From: Colwellia sp.
GTDB taxonomy: Bacteria > Pseudomonadota > Gammaproteobacteria > Enterobacterales > Alteromonadaceae
Direction: 5' to 3'
DNA length: 63,262 nt
NCBI RefSeq assembly: GCF_013215345.1
Contig: NZ_JABSOV010000016.1
Span: 1 to 63,262, forward strand
Shown here: positions 1 through 9,027 of the stretch, in pieces
Layout of the letters: each line of letters opens with the position of its first letter
Position numbering within the stretch: the first letter of the stretch is position 1
Notes under the pieces: generated by a model
Told to the model about the DNA's origin: nothing
Seen by the model: only the letters and a program-made list of their open reading frames with translations
The model's database searches: none
Position numbers and translations under genes: made by a program

Positions 1-1812
1 CGGATGCTCATTCGAGGTTAACAAGGTCACTATTTCATTGGCACACCAGTTAGCCAACATAGGACGAGACCCTTGGCTAACCTTGTCATTTTTCTGGTCA
101 CTTTCGCCGTTATCGTCAGTGAAGTGAATAAACTGCAGTGCTTTATCACTGTCTTGCAGCACTTGTCCGCTCTCAGGATTTTCTAGGTTTACATTAGACG
201 GTTTTTTTCCGGCCAGTACCGGTAAATAAGGAATACCAAAACCAAAGACACTCTCACTGACTTTACTGACGGCGCCTTCAGCAGTGGCTTCATTAGCGTT
301 TTTATCAAAGAGTCGATTATAGCCAGCAATCATTTCGGGCGTGGAGCGCCAATTGGTATCCATCAACCAATGATAATCACAGCCACTGCGGGCATTTAAG
401 TAGGCAAAAATATCACCACCACGAAAACCGTAAATAGCTTGCTTAGGATCGCCAATGAGAAACAAGCCGGCATTCGCTTTTACCGCGCTATTGCCATAAT
501 AGATAGCTTGTAAAATACCAAACTGTTTAGGGTCGGTATCTTGAAACTCATCAATTAATGCCACTGGATATTGCGCCAGTAACTGCTTAGCTAATTGGTT
601 CGAATTCTCATCGCTTGAACTTTCACCGTTGGAACTATTATCACTCAAACAAGCTGGGCTAAGACAATAGGCTAAGGTATTAATAAGGTCGTCGAAATCG
701 AGTAAGTTAAGCGCTTGTTTTTGTTCAATCACTTGCTGCCTGATACTGTAAATAGCTGATTTAACAATGGCGTAGGCTTTAGCTTTATTAATATTGTTGG
801 CTAATTTCTTAACTTGCTCTTTAACTTCTTTTACCGCTGAAAACGCCTCAAGTAGCTCCGTTTTATAAGTGGATCTGGCATAGCGTTTACCATCAAAAAA
901 ACCATCGGGCATTTTTACTTTACCCTGACCGACATCCATCAGAGATATTTCTTCACTGATAATGCTTTCAAGCCATGATAGTAGCTGAGCTAGTTCGCTG
1001 CGCCTTTTATCTTGCTCGGCGCCCTTTTTCACCAATATTAAGGCATTTTCAAATAAATCACTGTTCGCCGTTAAGTTCTGCTGTGCTAGACGTACCAGCG
1101 CGATAAATTCAGCGCCAATACTTTCAACATCAACAACAGATAATGTACTGGTGTGTCCTATAGCCTTGCTAAAACTGGATAGAAAGCTTTGGGGTGTTGC
1201 CCAAAAACTCGCCAGTAACATAAAGCTGTCATCATCTGACTTGGCTAAACTACGATACCAATCTTGGCAAACTTGTAAGATTATCTCAGTAGAGTTTGCA
1301 GCCATGTTGGCATTAAAAGGTAAACCACTGGTAAAGGCATATTGATTTAAAACCCGTTGGCAAAAGCCATGAATAGTAAAAATTGCTGCTTCATCTAAAA
1401 ACAGTAATGCGCGTTTTAATAAAAACTCTCGCTTCGTTTTTTCAATACGTGTATCGAGTACGGCAAAATAAGCGTCATCTTCACACAAGCGATCCCAGTC
1501 ACTTAACGCTAAGCGAATAAAAACATCAATACGACCACGTAACTCTTGTGTGGCATCCTTGGTGAAGGTCATTAACAATATTTGCTCTACCGTTAATTCG
1601 CGTTCAAGCAATAAACGTAAATAGATACGGGTGATATTATAAGTTTTGCCGGTTCCGGCACTGGCTTCGATCAGATGTTTTCCACTTAAGCTAATGGAGG
1701 CGGCATCAAGGTTTTTCAGCGTTAGTGTTTCGCTGGCTACCTTGTTATCTAGGCTGTTAACTACCTGTTTATTAGATATTTGGTTAGCGTCAGGAGTATT
1801 AACTTGTGTCAT
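1..1812 (-). CDS. recB: RecBCD nuclease/helicase subunit RecB, N-terminal part (cut by window edge)
   Basis: The reading frame is open from its ATG at 1812 to the first base of the window, giving 604 codons of the N-terminal helicase half; the C-terminal nuclease lies outside. UvrD-like superfamily 1 motifs are visible: Walker A EASAGTGKTY near residue 55, DEFQDTDP (motif II) near residue 430, and GDPKQAIYGFRGGD (motif III) shortly after. RecB is the 3'-5' motor and nuclease subunit of RecBCD, which processes double-strand ends for recombination. The start ATG shares one base with the recC stop (TAATG), so the two genes are translationally coupled. recD would be expected beyond the window edge. 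Confidence 0.95.
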   Translation of the reverse strand, partial: MTQVNTPDANQISNKQVVNSLDNKVASETLTLKNLDAASISLSGKHLIEASAGTGKTYNITRIYLRLLLERELTVEQILLMTFTKDATQELRGRIDVFIRLALSDWDRLCEDDAYFAVLDTRIEKTKREFLLKRALLFLDEAAIFTIHGFCQRVLNQYAFTSGLPFNANMAANSTEIILQVCQDWYRSLAKSDDDSFMLLASFWATPQSFLSSFSKAIGHTSTLSVVDVESIGAEFIALVRLAQQNLTANSDLFENALILVKKGAEQDKRRSELAQLLSWLESIISEEISLMDVGQGKVKMPDGFFDGKRYARSTYKTELLEAFSAVKEVKEQVKKLANNINKAKAYAIVKSAIYSIRQQVIEQKQALNLLDFDDLINTLAYCLSPACLSDNSSNGESSSDENSNQLAKQLLAQYPVALIDEFQDTDPKQFGILQAIYYGNSAVKANAGLFLIGDPKQAIYGFRGGDIFAYLNARSGCDYHWLMDTNWRSTPEMIAGYNRLFDKNANEATAEGAVSKVSESVFGFGIPYLPVLAGKKPSNVNLENPESGQVLQDSDKALQFIHFTDDNGESDQKNDKVSQGSRPMLANWCANEIVTLLTSNEHP

Positions 1813-4800
1813 TATTTTTTCTCCTGAGCAGCTTTAGTAGCTGTTTTTTTAGCTGCTGGTTTACTTGGTTTTTTGGCTGCTTGTTTAACGACCACTTGAT
1901 ATAAATCCTGATAAATAAATTCAATGTCAGCTTGATGCATAGCGTACTGCGGGCACTCTGGCCAAAAGTAACTCAGATAATCATCATCACTTAAACCGCG
2001 TGTACTCATATCCCCTAACCAAATGCCTTCAAAACGAGCTTGGGTCATTTCCGTTAGTTGACCTCGTTTTTTAGTAAATACCTTCTCTGCCAATTCGCCG
2101 TTTAACAACAAGGGTTGGTGTTGGCCTTTAAAGAACATCGTTATAAGGTTAACCAGCTTTGTTTTTGCATCATTAATATTAGCGACAGCAAACTGCTCTA
2201 CTTTCTGCACTTTGGTATTAAAATATAAGCCAATAGTTTCAGTGACTTGTTGTAATTTTTTCCCATCGCTGTCTGCAACACCTTTATCATTTGGACTCGT
2301 TAGTTCATTAGCAATAAGTTGATCTTGCCAAACCTGTACCACGAGTTGATTGAAGTACATGGTGAATTTATCTTTAGCTTTAGCACTGGAACTACGATAG
2401 TGCACCAACAAATTATGCTTAACGGCTAATTGGCAGGTTAAAGCGACAGTTACTCTATCGCTACCTATGCCATCAACAGTAAGGTCTAAAGTACAGTTAA
2501 TGATCTCCGGGTTATCACAGCTTAGTTTGTTTATTTCAGCGCTAAACTGCTGCACATCTTGCTGATAATCATTAAATAGCGTTGCTGTTGTCGGTAGATC
2601 GGGGAATTTACCCGATAACTGCGCCCGGGTTAATGCCTCAGCAGATTCCTCGCCTTCTAATTCGGCTTTGAGTAAGTCTTGGCGTAATAAGTAGCTTTGC
2701 AAGTGATTAACACTAAAAGGCTCAACATCTTCGAGTAAACTATGATCATTATCGAAATATAAATTAAACTGCTGTTGAGCAAACATTTTTGTCGGGTGCT
2801 GATAAAAACGGATTAATTGCTGGCCAGATAAACTCAGCTCTGTCGGTCTTTCTGATGTTTGCATGGCTAGCTGTGCAGAGTCATTGCCTGAGCTATAATT
2901 AACAGCCGAACTGTCTTTATCAGCTTTGCTTTGTCCAAGTGCTAACCAATTGGCATCAAAACTTGGCCATTTACCTTGATAGTTGTCGACACTAAATGCT
3001 TGCATGGCTAATTGGTAGATACCCTGGGGCTGAACACCGCCATCACTACTGTTGTCTAACTTGTCGGCATTTTCGGTATTGCCTTCTGAGAAATTCCAAT
3101 CGTAGCCTTGGGCTAAATACTCCATCAACTCTTTTACTACCAGTGACGGTTGTTTCTCACTATTATTTTTAATATTTCGCCCTTGATAGCTCAGATATAA
3201 CGAATTTCTAGCGGAAATAATCGCTTCAAGGAATAAGTACCTGTCATCACCGCGGCGTGACCTATCGCCCAATTGAGCCTTAGAAAGCGACATAAGATCA
3301 AAGCCTAACGCTTGGCGTTGCCGAGGAAAGTGACCATCATTTAAACCTAATACCGCGATAACTTTAAAAGGAATACTGCGCATAGGTAACATAGAGCAAA
3401 AAGTCACCTGACCGACCATAAACTGCTTACTGGCATCACCTTGACTAAAGTGTTGGCTTAAATAATCAACGACAATTAACAAGGAAATGTCATCTTCAAA
3501 ATGCGCATGGTGACAATGTTCAACCAGACCAGAAATGGCTTGTTCAATCACCATCAGGCTATTTTCATTGCTAACGTTGTCGACATCAACTCGACTAAAT
3601 AAGCTATTCAATTGCTCAAGCAAAAAGCTTTGCCATTGTATAGCGGTGCGAGAGCGCTGCAGGTTTTCACTAAAATAATGTAATTGCTCGATAAAGAGCA
3701 TCAACTGACCCAGTAACACGCCATCACTGCCTTCAACATTACTCAACAACAATTGTTCTTGATAAATTTGTTCGCTGTCGGCATAAGCAAAGCCACGTAA
3801 TAAACGTGACAAACCTTGTTGCCAAGTAAAAGCAGCGTTGGCTTGTGGTCCCAGCAATGATTGCTTGTGAGTTAAGTCTAAACCCCAATGCACCGTTGCT
3901 TGCTCTAGCCAAGCAGTGATCTTAACTAAGTCTTCACCGTTAATAGCAAAGTTGCTCGCCATGGCTGGTAAGCGTAAAAACGCTAACAATTGTGAAACAC
4001 CAAATCGGCTGTCGGGTAAGCTTAGTAACTCAGTAAAAGCGGCAACTAATGGATCGCTATCTTTAGCGCTACGGTCCGCAATTGAACAAGGCAGTGGCGG
4101 TACTTCACCGGCTATATCTTGCCAACCACGGGTGAACACAGCATTAACATAGGGTGCGTATTCTTCAATTTGTGGGCACATCACCAAAATATCTTTGGGT
4201 GTTAAGCTTTTATCGTCGTTAAATTGATGCAATAAGTAGTCGTGTAGGGCTTGGACTTCCCGTAAGGCGCTATGACAACTGGTGATAACAATGGAGTCGT
4301 CTTGGCCAGTAGTTCTCTTGGCTTCATTTTCATCATTACTAACATCATTTTGTTCGTCATTTCTGGAGTAACTTCTGGCATCAGAGAGTGAGAGAATATC
4401 ATTTTGCAGCTGATGTAAAACACTGGTCTTTTCAGCAAGTTCATTACTTGGTTGAGCACTTTTAGCTTGCTCAAATAAATCAATATCTATAGTACTGTAA
4501 TTTTGCAGCATTGAGATAAATTCACGACCCTGCTGGCCTAAATTAGCCAATAGTGGATTACCGACAAAGTTTTGTACATCACTCTCATCTGCTGAAACAC
4601 CATCCGACCATTGTGATAACTTATTCAGCGCATGCTTTGCAGTCATTGCTTGTTTATCGGTAATGATGTCTCCCCAATAAGAGAAACACGGATTAAGGTG
4701 AAAAAAGTGGACTTCAACATGTTCACTCAAGGCATTAAGAAAATCTAACCACATTGGTGCCATAGTATTCAGACCAAAGAAACTAATGCGTGGCGGAATA

Positions 4801-5459
4801 AGGTCTTTTTTGTTGGCTATATTAGCCATAGCATCATTGAGTAATTCAACCGGATTATAAGCTAGCTGGTCAATTAACAAGCGCCATAATTTGCCTTGCC
4901 ATTTGTGTTCACTGCTAGCTACTTTTTCTAAACCTTTAAGCTCAAAAATACCTTTTTGCCAATTGTCTAACCACTGAGGTCTGAAAATTAAATACTGCTC
5001 ATATAGATCGGCTAATTGTGTCGCTAGTTGATAGCGTTTTAACTGGGCATGTTTACTTTCTTTATTTGCGATATTACCACTAGTCTCTGCTGAGTCTTCA
5101 CCACGCCAATAGTGGGTAGCTTGGCTGAAATCTTCATCCTCAACCACAGAATCTAAGGCTAAAAGTGCATGGATACGCCAACAAAGCACCTCTCTTGAGT
5201 AAGGTGACTGATCAGGCACCTTATCTTCGCTAGCTAGCGAGCGTATTAACTTCCATAAAAACTGCGCCGGTAACGCGTAACGCATATTCATGCTAATACC
5301 CCGTTCTTTGGCAATAGCTAAGTTAAGCCAATGCTGCATACCGGCATTTTGCACAACAATGACTTCTTGATTAAATACACCTAGGGGGGAAAGTTGCGAT
5401 ATTTTGTTGAGCAAGAGCAACAAATTTTCCATTTTGTTGGCAGGATAAAGATGGATCAA
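1812..5459 (-). CDS. recC: RecBCD enzyme subunit RecC
   Basis: A 1215-residue protein, somewhat longer than E. coli RecC (about 1120). The N-terminus (IHLYPANKMENLLLLL, then VQNAGMQHWLNLAIA) has the RecC pattern, and Chi recognition and strand separation are the known roles of the family. The start is a TTG at 5457-5459 with AAGG about seven bases upstream; the first in-frame ATG would cut the conserved first strand. The last 25 or so residues are a Lys/Ala/Pro-rich tail (KKPSKPAAKKTATKAAQEKK), which I do not associate with typical RecC. The gene order recC-recB with a one-base overlap is standard for gammaproteobacteria. Confidence 0.95.
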   Translation of the reverse strand: MIHLYPANKMENLLLLLNKISQLSPLGVFNQEVIVVQNAGMQHWLNLAIAKERGISMNMRYALPAQFLWKLIRSLASEDKVPDQSPYSREVLCWRIHALLALDSVVEDEDFSQATHYWRGEDSAETSGNIANKESKHAQLKRYQLATQLADLYEQYLIFRPQWLDNWQKGIFELKGLEKVASSEHKWQGKLWRLLIDQLAYNPVELLNDAMANIANKKDLIPPRISFFGLNTMAPMWLDFLNALSEHVEVHFFHLNPCFSYWGDIITDKQAMTAKHALNKLSQWSDGVSADESDVQNFVGNPLLANLGQQGREFISMLQNYSTIDIDLFEQAKSAQPSNELAEKTSVLHQLQNDILSLSDARSYSRNDEQNDVSNDENEAKRTTGQDDSIVITSCHSALREVQALHDYLLHQFNDDKSLTPKDILVMCPQIEEYAPYVNAVFTRGWQDIAGEVPPLPCSIADRSAKDSDPLVAAFTELLSLPDSRFGVSQLLAFLRLPAMASNFAINGEDLVKITAWLEQATVHWGLDLTHKQSLLGPQANAAFTWQQGLSRLLRGFAYADSEQIYQEQLLLSNVEGSDGVLLGQLMLFIEQLHYFSENLQRSRTAIQWQSFLLEQLNSLFSRVDVDNVSNENSLMVIEQAISGLVEHCHHAHFEDDISLLIVVDYLSQHFSQGDASKQFMVGQVTFCSMLPMRSIPFKVIAVLGLNDGHFPRQRQALGFDLMSLSKAQLGDRSRRGDDRYLFLEAIISARNSLYLSYQGRNIKNNSEKQPSLVVKELMEYLAQGYDWNFSEGNTENADKLDNSSDGGVQPQGIYQLAMQAFSVDNYQGKWPSFDANWLALGQSKADKDSSAVNYSSGNDSAQLAMQTSERPTELSLSGQQLIRFYQHPTKMFAQQQFNLYFDNDHSLLEDVEPFSVNHLQSYLLRQDLLKAELEGEESAEALTRAQLSGKFPDLPTTATLFNDYQQDVQQFSAEINKLSCDNPEIINCTLDLTVDGIGSDRVTVALTCQLAVKHNLLVHYRSSSAKAKDKFTMYFNQLVVQVWQDQLIANELTSPNDKGVADSDGKKLQQVTETIGLYFNTKVQKVEQFAVANINDAKTKLVNLITMFFKGQHQPLLLNGELAEKVFTKKRGQLTEMTQARFEGIWLGDMSTRGLSDDDYLSYFWPECPQYAMHQADIEFIYQDLYQVVVKQAAKKPSKPAAKKTATKAAQEKK

Positions 5460-5586
5460 GATAATGCCTTAATTGTAAATGACTCTGCTTGCCAGTGGCG
5501 AAAAAACACTGAGGATGATATAAGAAAACAAGCAATAAAATTACCTTAAATTTAACCATAAGGCGTTAAAGAATACGAGTTAAATC

Positions 5587-5849
5587 ATACCAATTCCAAT
5601 AAGTTTCTTCTCACTCAGCGAGAGTTAAAAGTCTTAGAGGCAAGGCATTGATTGTAGAGAATGGTTATTCCCTTCTCAAAGTCAATAACGCTGCGTATAA
5701 GTCTGTTAAACTCGCCCTTTGGGAGCTTAACAGTGATTCGATAACCGCACAGAATTCATTTCATATAGAGTGACTATATGCAAAAAATTCTATTTGTTCT
5801 CAAAACGCTGGCAAGCTCTGAGTGGGAACAAACTTAATGGACTTGGTAT
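5587..5849. repeat. MITE-like inverted-repeat element
   Basis: This 263-bp non-coding element has imperfect terminal inverted repeats. The left arm is 5587-5618 (begins ATACCAATTCCAATAAGTTT) and the right arm 5818-5849; by eye they match at 28 of 32 positions. The flanks GAGTTAA and TTAACTC extend the symmetry. No open reading frame of note lies inside, so it would need a transposase in trans if mobile. A second copy begins at 63188. It fills most of the recC-adenylation enzyme gap (5460-5931), in which I see nothing else except a possible promoter zone after 5850. Confidence 0.75.
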
Positions 5850-5958
5850 TAACTCTTTATCTAAGGAAAAAAATGCTTTTATTTCGCGCTAGATTACACT
5901 TTTTGACAAAATCACACACTGTTTCGACATTTTGTTAACAAAACAGTCACCGAAGAAA

Positions 5959-7872
5959 ATGCGCTTATTGGTTACATTAGCTTTCATCAAATCTGCTGCC
6001 AAACGACAACTAATGAATTTATATCAAGCAAGCTTTGCAACATCCGCAAAGCAGTTCCCCAATAATATCGCACTTTATGTTGAAGCAAGTGCAACAATAA
6101 ATAACAGTGTAAGAGCCAATAAAGTACAAGTAAAAACTTTTACTTACCAAGCTTTATTTGAACTGAGTCAACAATGGGCAAAAAGCATTAGTTATTTTAA
6201 TAATGGACATTGCCCAGTGGCTATTTATGGTGGCCGACAATGGCAGATGTACGCCGGCATACTAGCCATTCTTGCGAGTGATAACGCCTATGTTCCGCTA
6301 AATATCAAACAACCGGCTAAGCGTAATAACAAGGTATTATCTGAAATTAATAGCCAAGTACTTTTGGTTGCTGATAACGAAGACCCAACCGAGATATTGC
6401 AACAGATTGAACAGCCATTAGTTGTGCTTTATTTAGGAACAGATACACCTAGTTGGTTAACTAATAACAAACATCATCAGTGTTTTAATATTGACGATGC
6501 TAACTTAATCACAGCCAACTCAATGACACCCTCTTCAGTAATAGATACACCAATGCCTGCTGCCATCAATAACACTGATTTAAGCCCGATTACCTCTGCA
6601 GCAGCTGAATCAACTAAATCAACTAAATCAACAAATGAGAAAAATAAGCCACTAACTCAGAACCCCTATGCTTATATCTTATTTACCTCTGGCAGTACCG
6701 GAACACCAAAAGGCATTGCCGTTAGTCATCAAAATATTATCAATCATCTTCATCGCCTCGATAAGTTATTAAAGTTAACAGCAAAAGATAAAGTCAGTCA
6801 GTTTTTTGAATTAACCTTTGATTTATCCGTGCATGATATGTTCAGTTGTTGGCACAAAGGTGCTGCACTGTATATTATTCCAGCGGAGCAGCTTATCTGT
6901 CCTATGGCATTTATTCAAAAACACCAATTAACTGTTTTTTCTGCCGTTGCTTCAGCTTTATCTTTTATGGATAAAATGCGTTTACTAAAACCACAGCAAT
7001 TACCTAGCCTAAGACTAAGCTGCTTTGGTGGTGAAAAGTTGCTCACCAACCAGGCGCTAAAGTGGCAAAAGTGTGCCCATAAAAGCCGAGTAATTAATCT
7101 CTATGGACCAACTGAGTGCACAATTACAGCCACTTACTTTGAATTGACGAATAAGAAAAAAATCACCTCTGCATCGGTACCCATTGGTCAAGCGCTGCCT
7201 GGATTAACGGCGATATTGGTAACGGACAACAAAAAGATCACTACCAGCAACTCCTTAGCCGAGTTGTATCTAGCAGGGGATCAGCTTGTTGCAGGTTACT
7301 ATCAAGACAAAGAGAAAACAGCTCAAGCTTTTATCTCCCTATCAAGCCCGTTAACGCAGACACCAACACGTTTCTACCGTACCGGCGATATAGTCTATTA
7401 TGACGAGCAAAAAAACATTGTTTTTCATGGCCGCAATGATCACCAATTTAAAGTATCAGGTCACCGTGTCGAAGCCGCTGAGATTGAGACGGCCATTGTT
7501 AGCTTTTCCAACGATATATCTTGGTGTGTTGTTGCTGCACAAACTGAACAGAGCGGTAATACCAAGATCATAGCTTTCATTGAATACAAGCGACACTCAC
7601 CCTCTTGTTCAGCGTCGAGTTCAAGTCCAAGTTCTAACTTAGGCTTAGGCTTAGGCAATCACCAAGACACTATTAGCGAACTAAGAAAACATTGTTTACA
7701 ACATTTACCTGCTTATATGGTGCCTGATGAGTTTAATCTCCAGCAGATTTTACCGCGTAATATCAGTGGCAAAGTGGATATCAAAGCATTACTGAGTGGT
7801 AACCATAATGACGACAATAATTACAACAAAAGTTACACCAATAACAGCAGCAAGAATAAGGAGACAATATAA
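5959..7872 (+). CDS. Stand-alone amino-acid adenylation enzyme (AlmE-like)
   Basis: An ANL-family adenylation protein of up to 637 residues. NRPS core motifs appear in order: A3 LFTSGSTGTPKGIAVSH, A4 FDLSVHDMF with the Asp that normally binds an alpha-amino group, A5 NLYGPTECT, A7 YRTGDIV, A8 GRNDHQFKVSGHRVEAAEIE and A10 NISGKVD with the catalytic Lys. It has no condensation, carrier or thioesterase domain. It should activate an amino acid with ATP and load it on the carrier protein that overlaps its stop codon. My by-eye pocket code is D-L-H-S-S-F-L-I-T-K, which I cannot assign to a substrate. The start is uncertain: TTG 5932, ATG 5959 or ATG 6013, where homology begins. A low-complexity insert (about residues 195-235) precedes A3. 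Confidence 0.9.
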   Translation: MRLLVTLAFIKSAAKRQLMNLYQASFATSAKQFPNNIALYVEASATINNSVRANKVQVKTFTYQALFELSQQWAKSISYFNNGHCPVAIYGGRQWQMYAGILAILASDNAYVPLNIKQPAKRNNKVLSEINSQVLLVADNEDPTEILQQIEQPLVVLYLGTDTPSWLTNNKHHQCFNIDDANLITANSMTPSSVIDTPMPAAINNTDLSPITSAAAESTKSTKSTNEKNKPLTQNPYAYILFTSGSTGTPKGIAVSHQNIINHLHRLDKLLKLTAKDKVSQFFELTFDLSVHDMFSCWHKGAALYIIPAEQLICPMAFIQKHQLTVFSAVASALSFMDKMRLLKPQQLPSLRLSCFGGEKLLTNQALKWQKCAHKSRVINLYGPTECTITATYFELTNKKKITSASVPIGQALPGLTAILVTDNKKITTSNSLAELYLAGDQLVAGYYQDKEKTAQAFISLSSPLTQTPTRFYRTGDIVYYDEQKNIVFHGRNDHQFKVSGHRVEAAEIETAIVSFSNDISWCVVAAQTEQSGNTKIIAFIEYKRHSPSCSASSSSPSSNLGLGLGNHQDTISELRKHCLQHLPAYMVPDEFNLQQILPRNISGKVDIKALLSGNHNDDNNYNKSYTNNSSKNKETI

Positions 7873-8102
7873 TGTCAATACAACAAAGTATCATTCAGTT
7901 CATTGAAGAAAAGACCCATAGCCCGTTAATAGATCTAACTGACAACTTACTCGGCACAATAAAATCATTCGATTTCATGATGCTTATGCTGGAACTCGAA
8001 CAGAAATTCAAGCTGAAACTGCCCTTTGAGCAGGCACTTAGCACTAACTTAAGACAAATAGATGAGTTTATCTGTTGGGTTGAGTTGCACCATGAAAGTT
8101 AA
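7872..8102 (+). CDS. Small acyl/aminoacyl carrier protein (AlmF-like)
   Basis: A 76-residue acidic helical protein of the ACP/PCP fold, partner of the adenylation enzyme (TAATG overlap) and of the acyltransferase downstream. The likely phosphopantetheine site is Ser32 in GTIKSFDFMMLMLELEQKF, followed by the usual helix II. The residue before the serine is Lys rather than the usual Asp or Gly, so the modifying transferase may be specialised. By analogy with AlmF of Vibrio cholerae it would carry an aminoacyl thioester. DltC-like or fatty-acid carriers are alternatives, but the neighbours favour the first reading. Confidence 0.85.
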   Translation: MSIQQSIIQFIEEKTHSPLIDLTDNLLGTIKSFDFMMLMLELEQKFKLKLPFEQALSTNLRQIDEFICWVELHHES

Positions 8103-9027
8103 CAACGCCAGCAAGTCTACAACCACAGATATAACAAACTCAAAACGAAGCTTAATAAAGCAGAAAACAATTAGTCTTGGCATAAGATTATTAGTGAGTA
8201 CTTTATTGAAGTTAACTAGAAACCGAAGAAAAAAATTGGTCCAAAACATTGGTAAAACAATATTACGTTTTGCCAATAAAACGAGAAAACGAGCGATAAA
8301 CAATATTATTAACGCTATGCCAGAATTCAGTATCAAAGAAGCAACTGACTTGGCCTTTGACGCTTATGGTAATTGTGCCTATGGCGTGGCCGAATCATTT
8401 TGGTTATCACAAATTGAACCAGATATTTTTTGTGATGAAGAAACCTTACAAATTTTACAATCAGGCACAGGTGCTTGCATTGCTACCATGCATATAGGCT
8501 GCTACGAAGCAGTTCCGCTTGCGGTGGCTAAATTTGCTAAGCAATCCGTTACCTTAACTAACATCCCTGATTTTTTAGCGGATACAATGGACTTTTATTC
8601 TGAGGTTAATATTACCGCCATCAACAAAAAGTCTGAAAATGCTTTTAGCGAGTTAGTAACAAGGGCAGGAAATAATGCGTATATTTCTTTGCATTGCGAT
8701 CTTTATGCCAACCAAACTGAAGTAACCTTTTTTGGACAAAAAACTAAAGCGCCCTCAGGCGTAGTTTTACTCGCAAAATTGACTAAAAAACCATTATTAC
8801 TTGCCTATGCGGTCTATCAAGACGATGGCCAAGTACAAGTTTTTTTTGAAACGTTAACAAGTGATAAATTGGCCGAACAAAATACTGAGCAAGAAACAAC
8901 GCAAGAAAGTGAGCAAACTGTTGAGCAAGTGATGGCACAAATTTACCAACGCTTCGAGCAGATAATTAGACAATACCCAAGTCAATGGTATTGGTCATAT
9001 AACCGATGGAAAAACTACTCATCATGA
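8092..9027 (+). CDS. LpxL-type lysophospholipid/lipid A acyltransferase family protein (AlmG-like)
   Basis: A 311-residue protein of the LpxL/HtrB (LPLAT) family. The family's upstream pattern R-x2-NNIINAMPE is present near residue 70. The catalytic HX4E box is HIGCYE near residue 142, and the closing motif PSQWYWSYNRWK matches the family's PxQWxWxHxRWK. The ATG at 8092 overlaps the carrier stop; an in-frame ATG at 8062 would add ten residues. The N-terminus is basic with a possible membrane-anchoring helix. With an adenylation enzyme and carrier protein upstream, the likely job is moving an aminoacyl group from the carrier to a lipid, as AlmG does with glycine on lipid A. N-acylation of an amino acid is the main alternative. 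A Glu/Gln-rich stretch precedes the C-terminus. Confidence 0.85.
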   Translation: MKVNNASKSTTTDITNSKRSLIKQKTISLGIRLLVSTLLKLTRNRRKKLVQNIGKTILRFANKTRKRAINNIINAMPEFSIKEATDLAFDAYGNCAYGVAESFWLSQIEPDIFCDEETLQILQSGTGACIATMHIGCYEAVPLAVAKFAKQSVTLTNIPDFLADTMDFYSEVNITAINKKSENAFSELVTRAGNNAYISLHCDLYANQTEVTFFGQKTKAPSGVVLLAKLTKKPLLLAYAVYQDDGQVQVFFETLTSDKLAEQNTEQETTQESEQTVEQVMAQIYQRFEQIIRQYPSQWYWSYNRWKNYSS

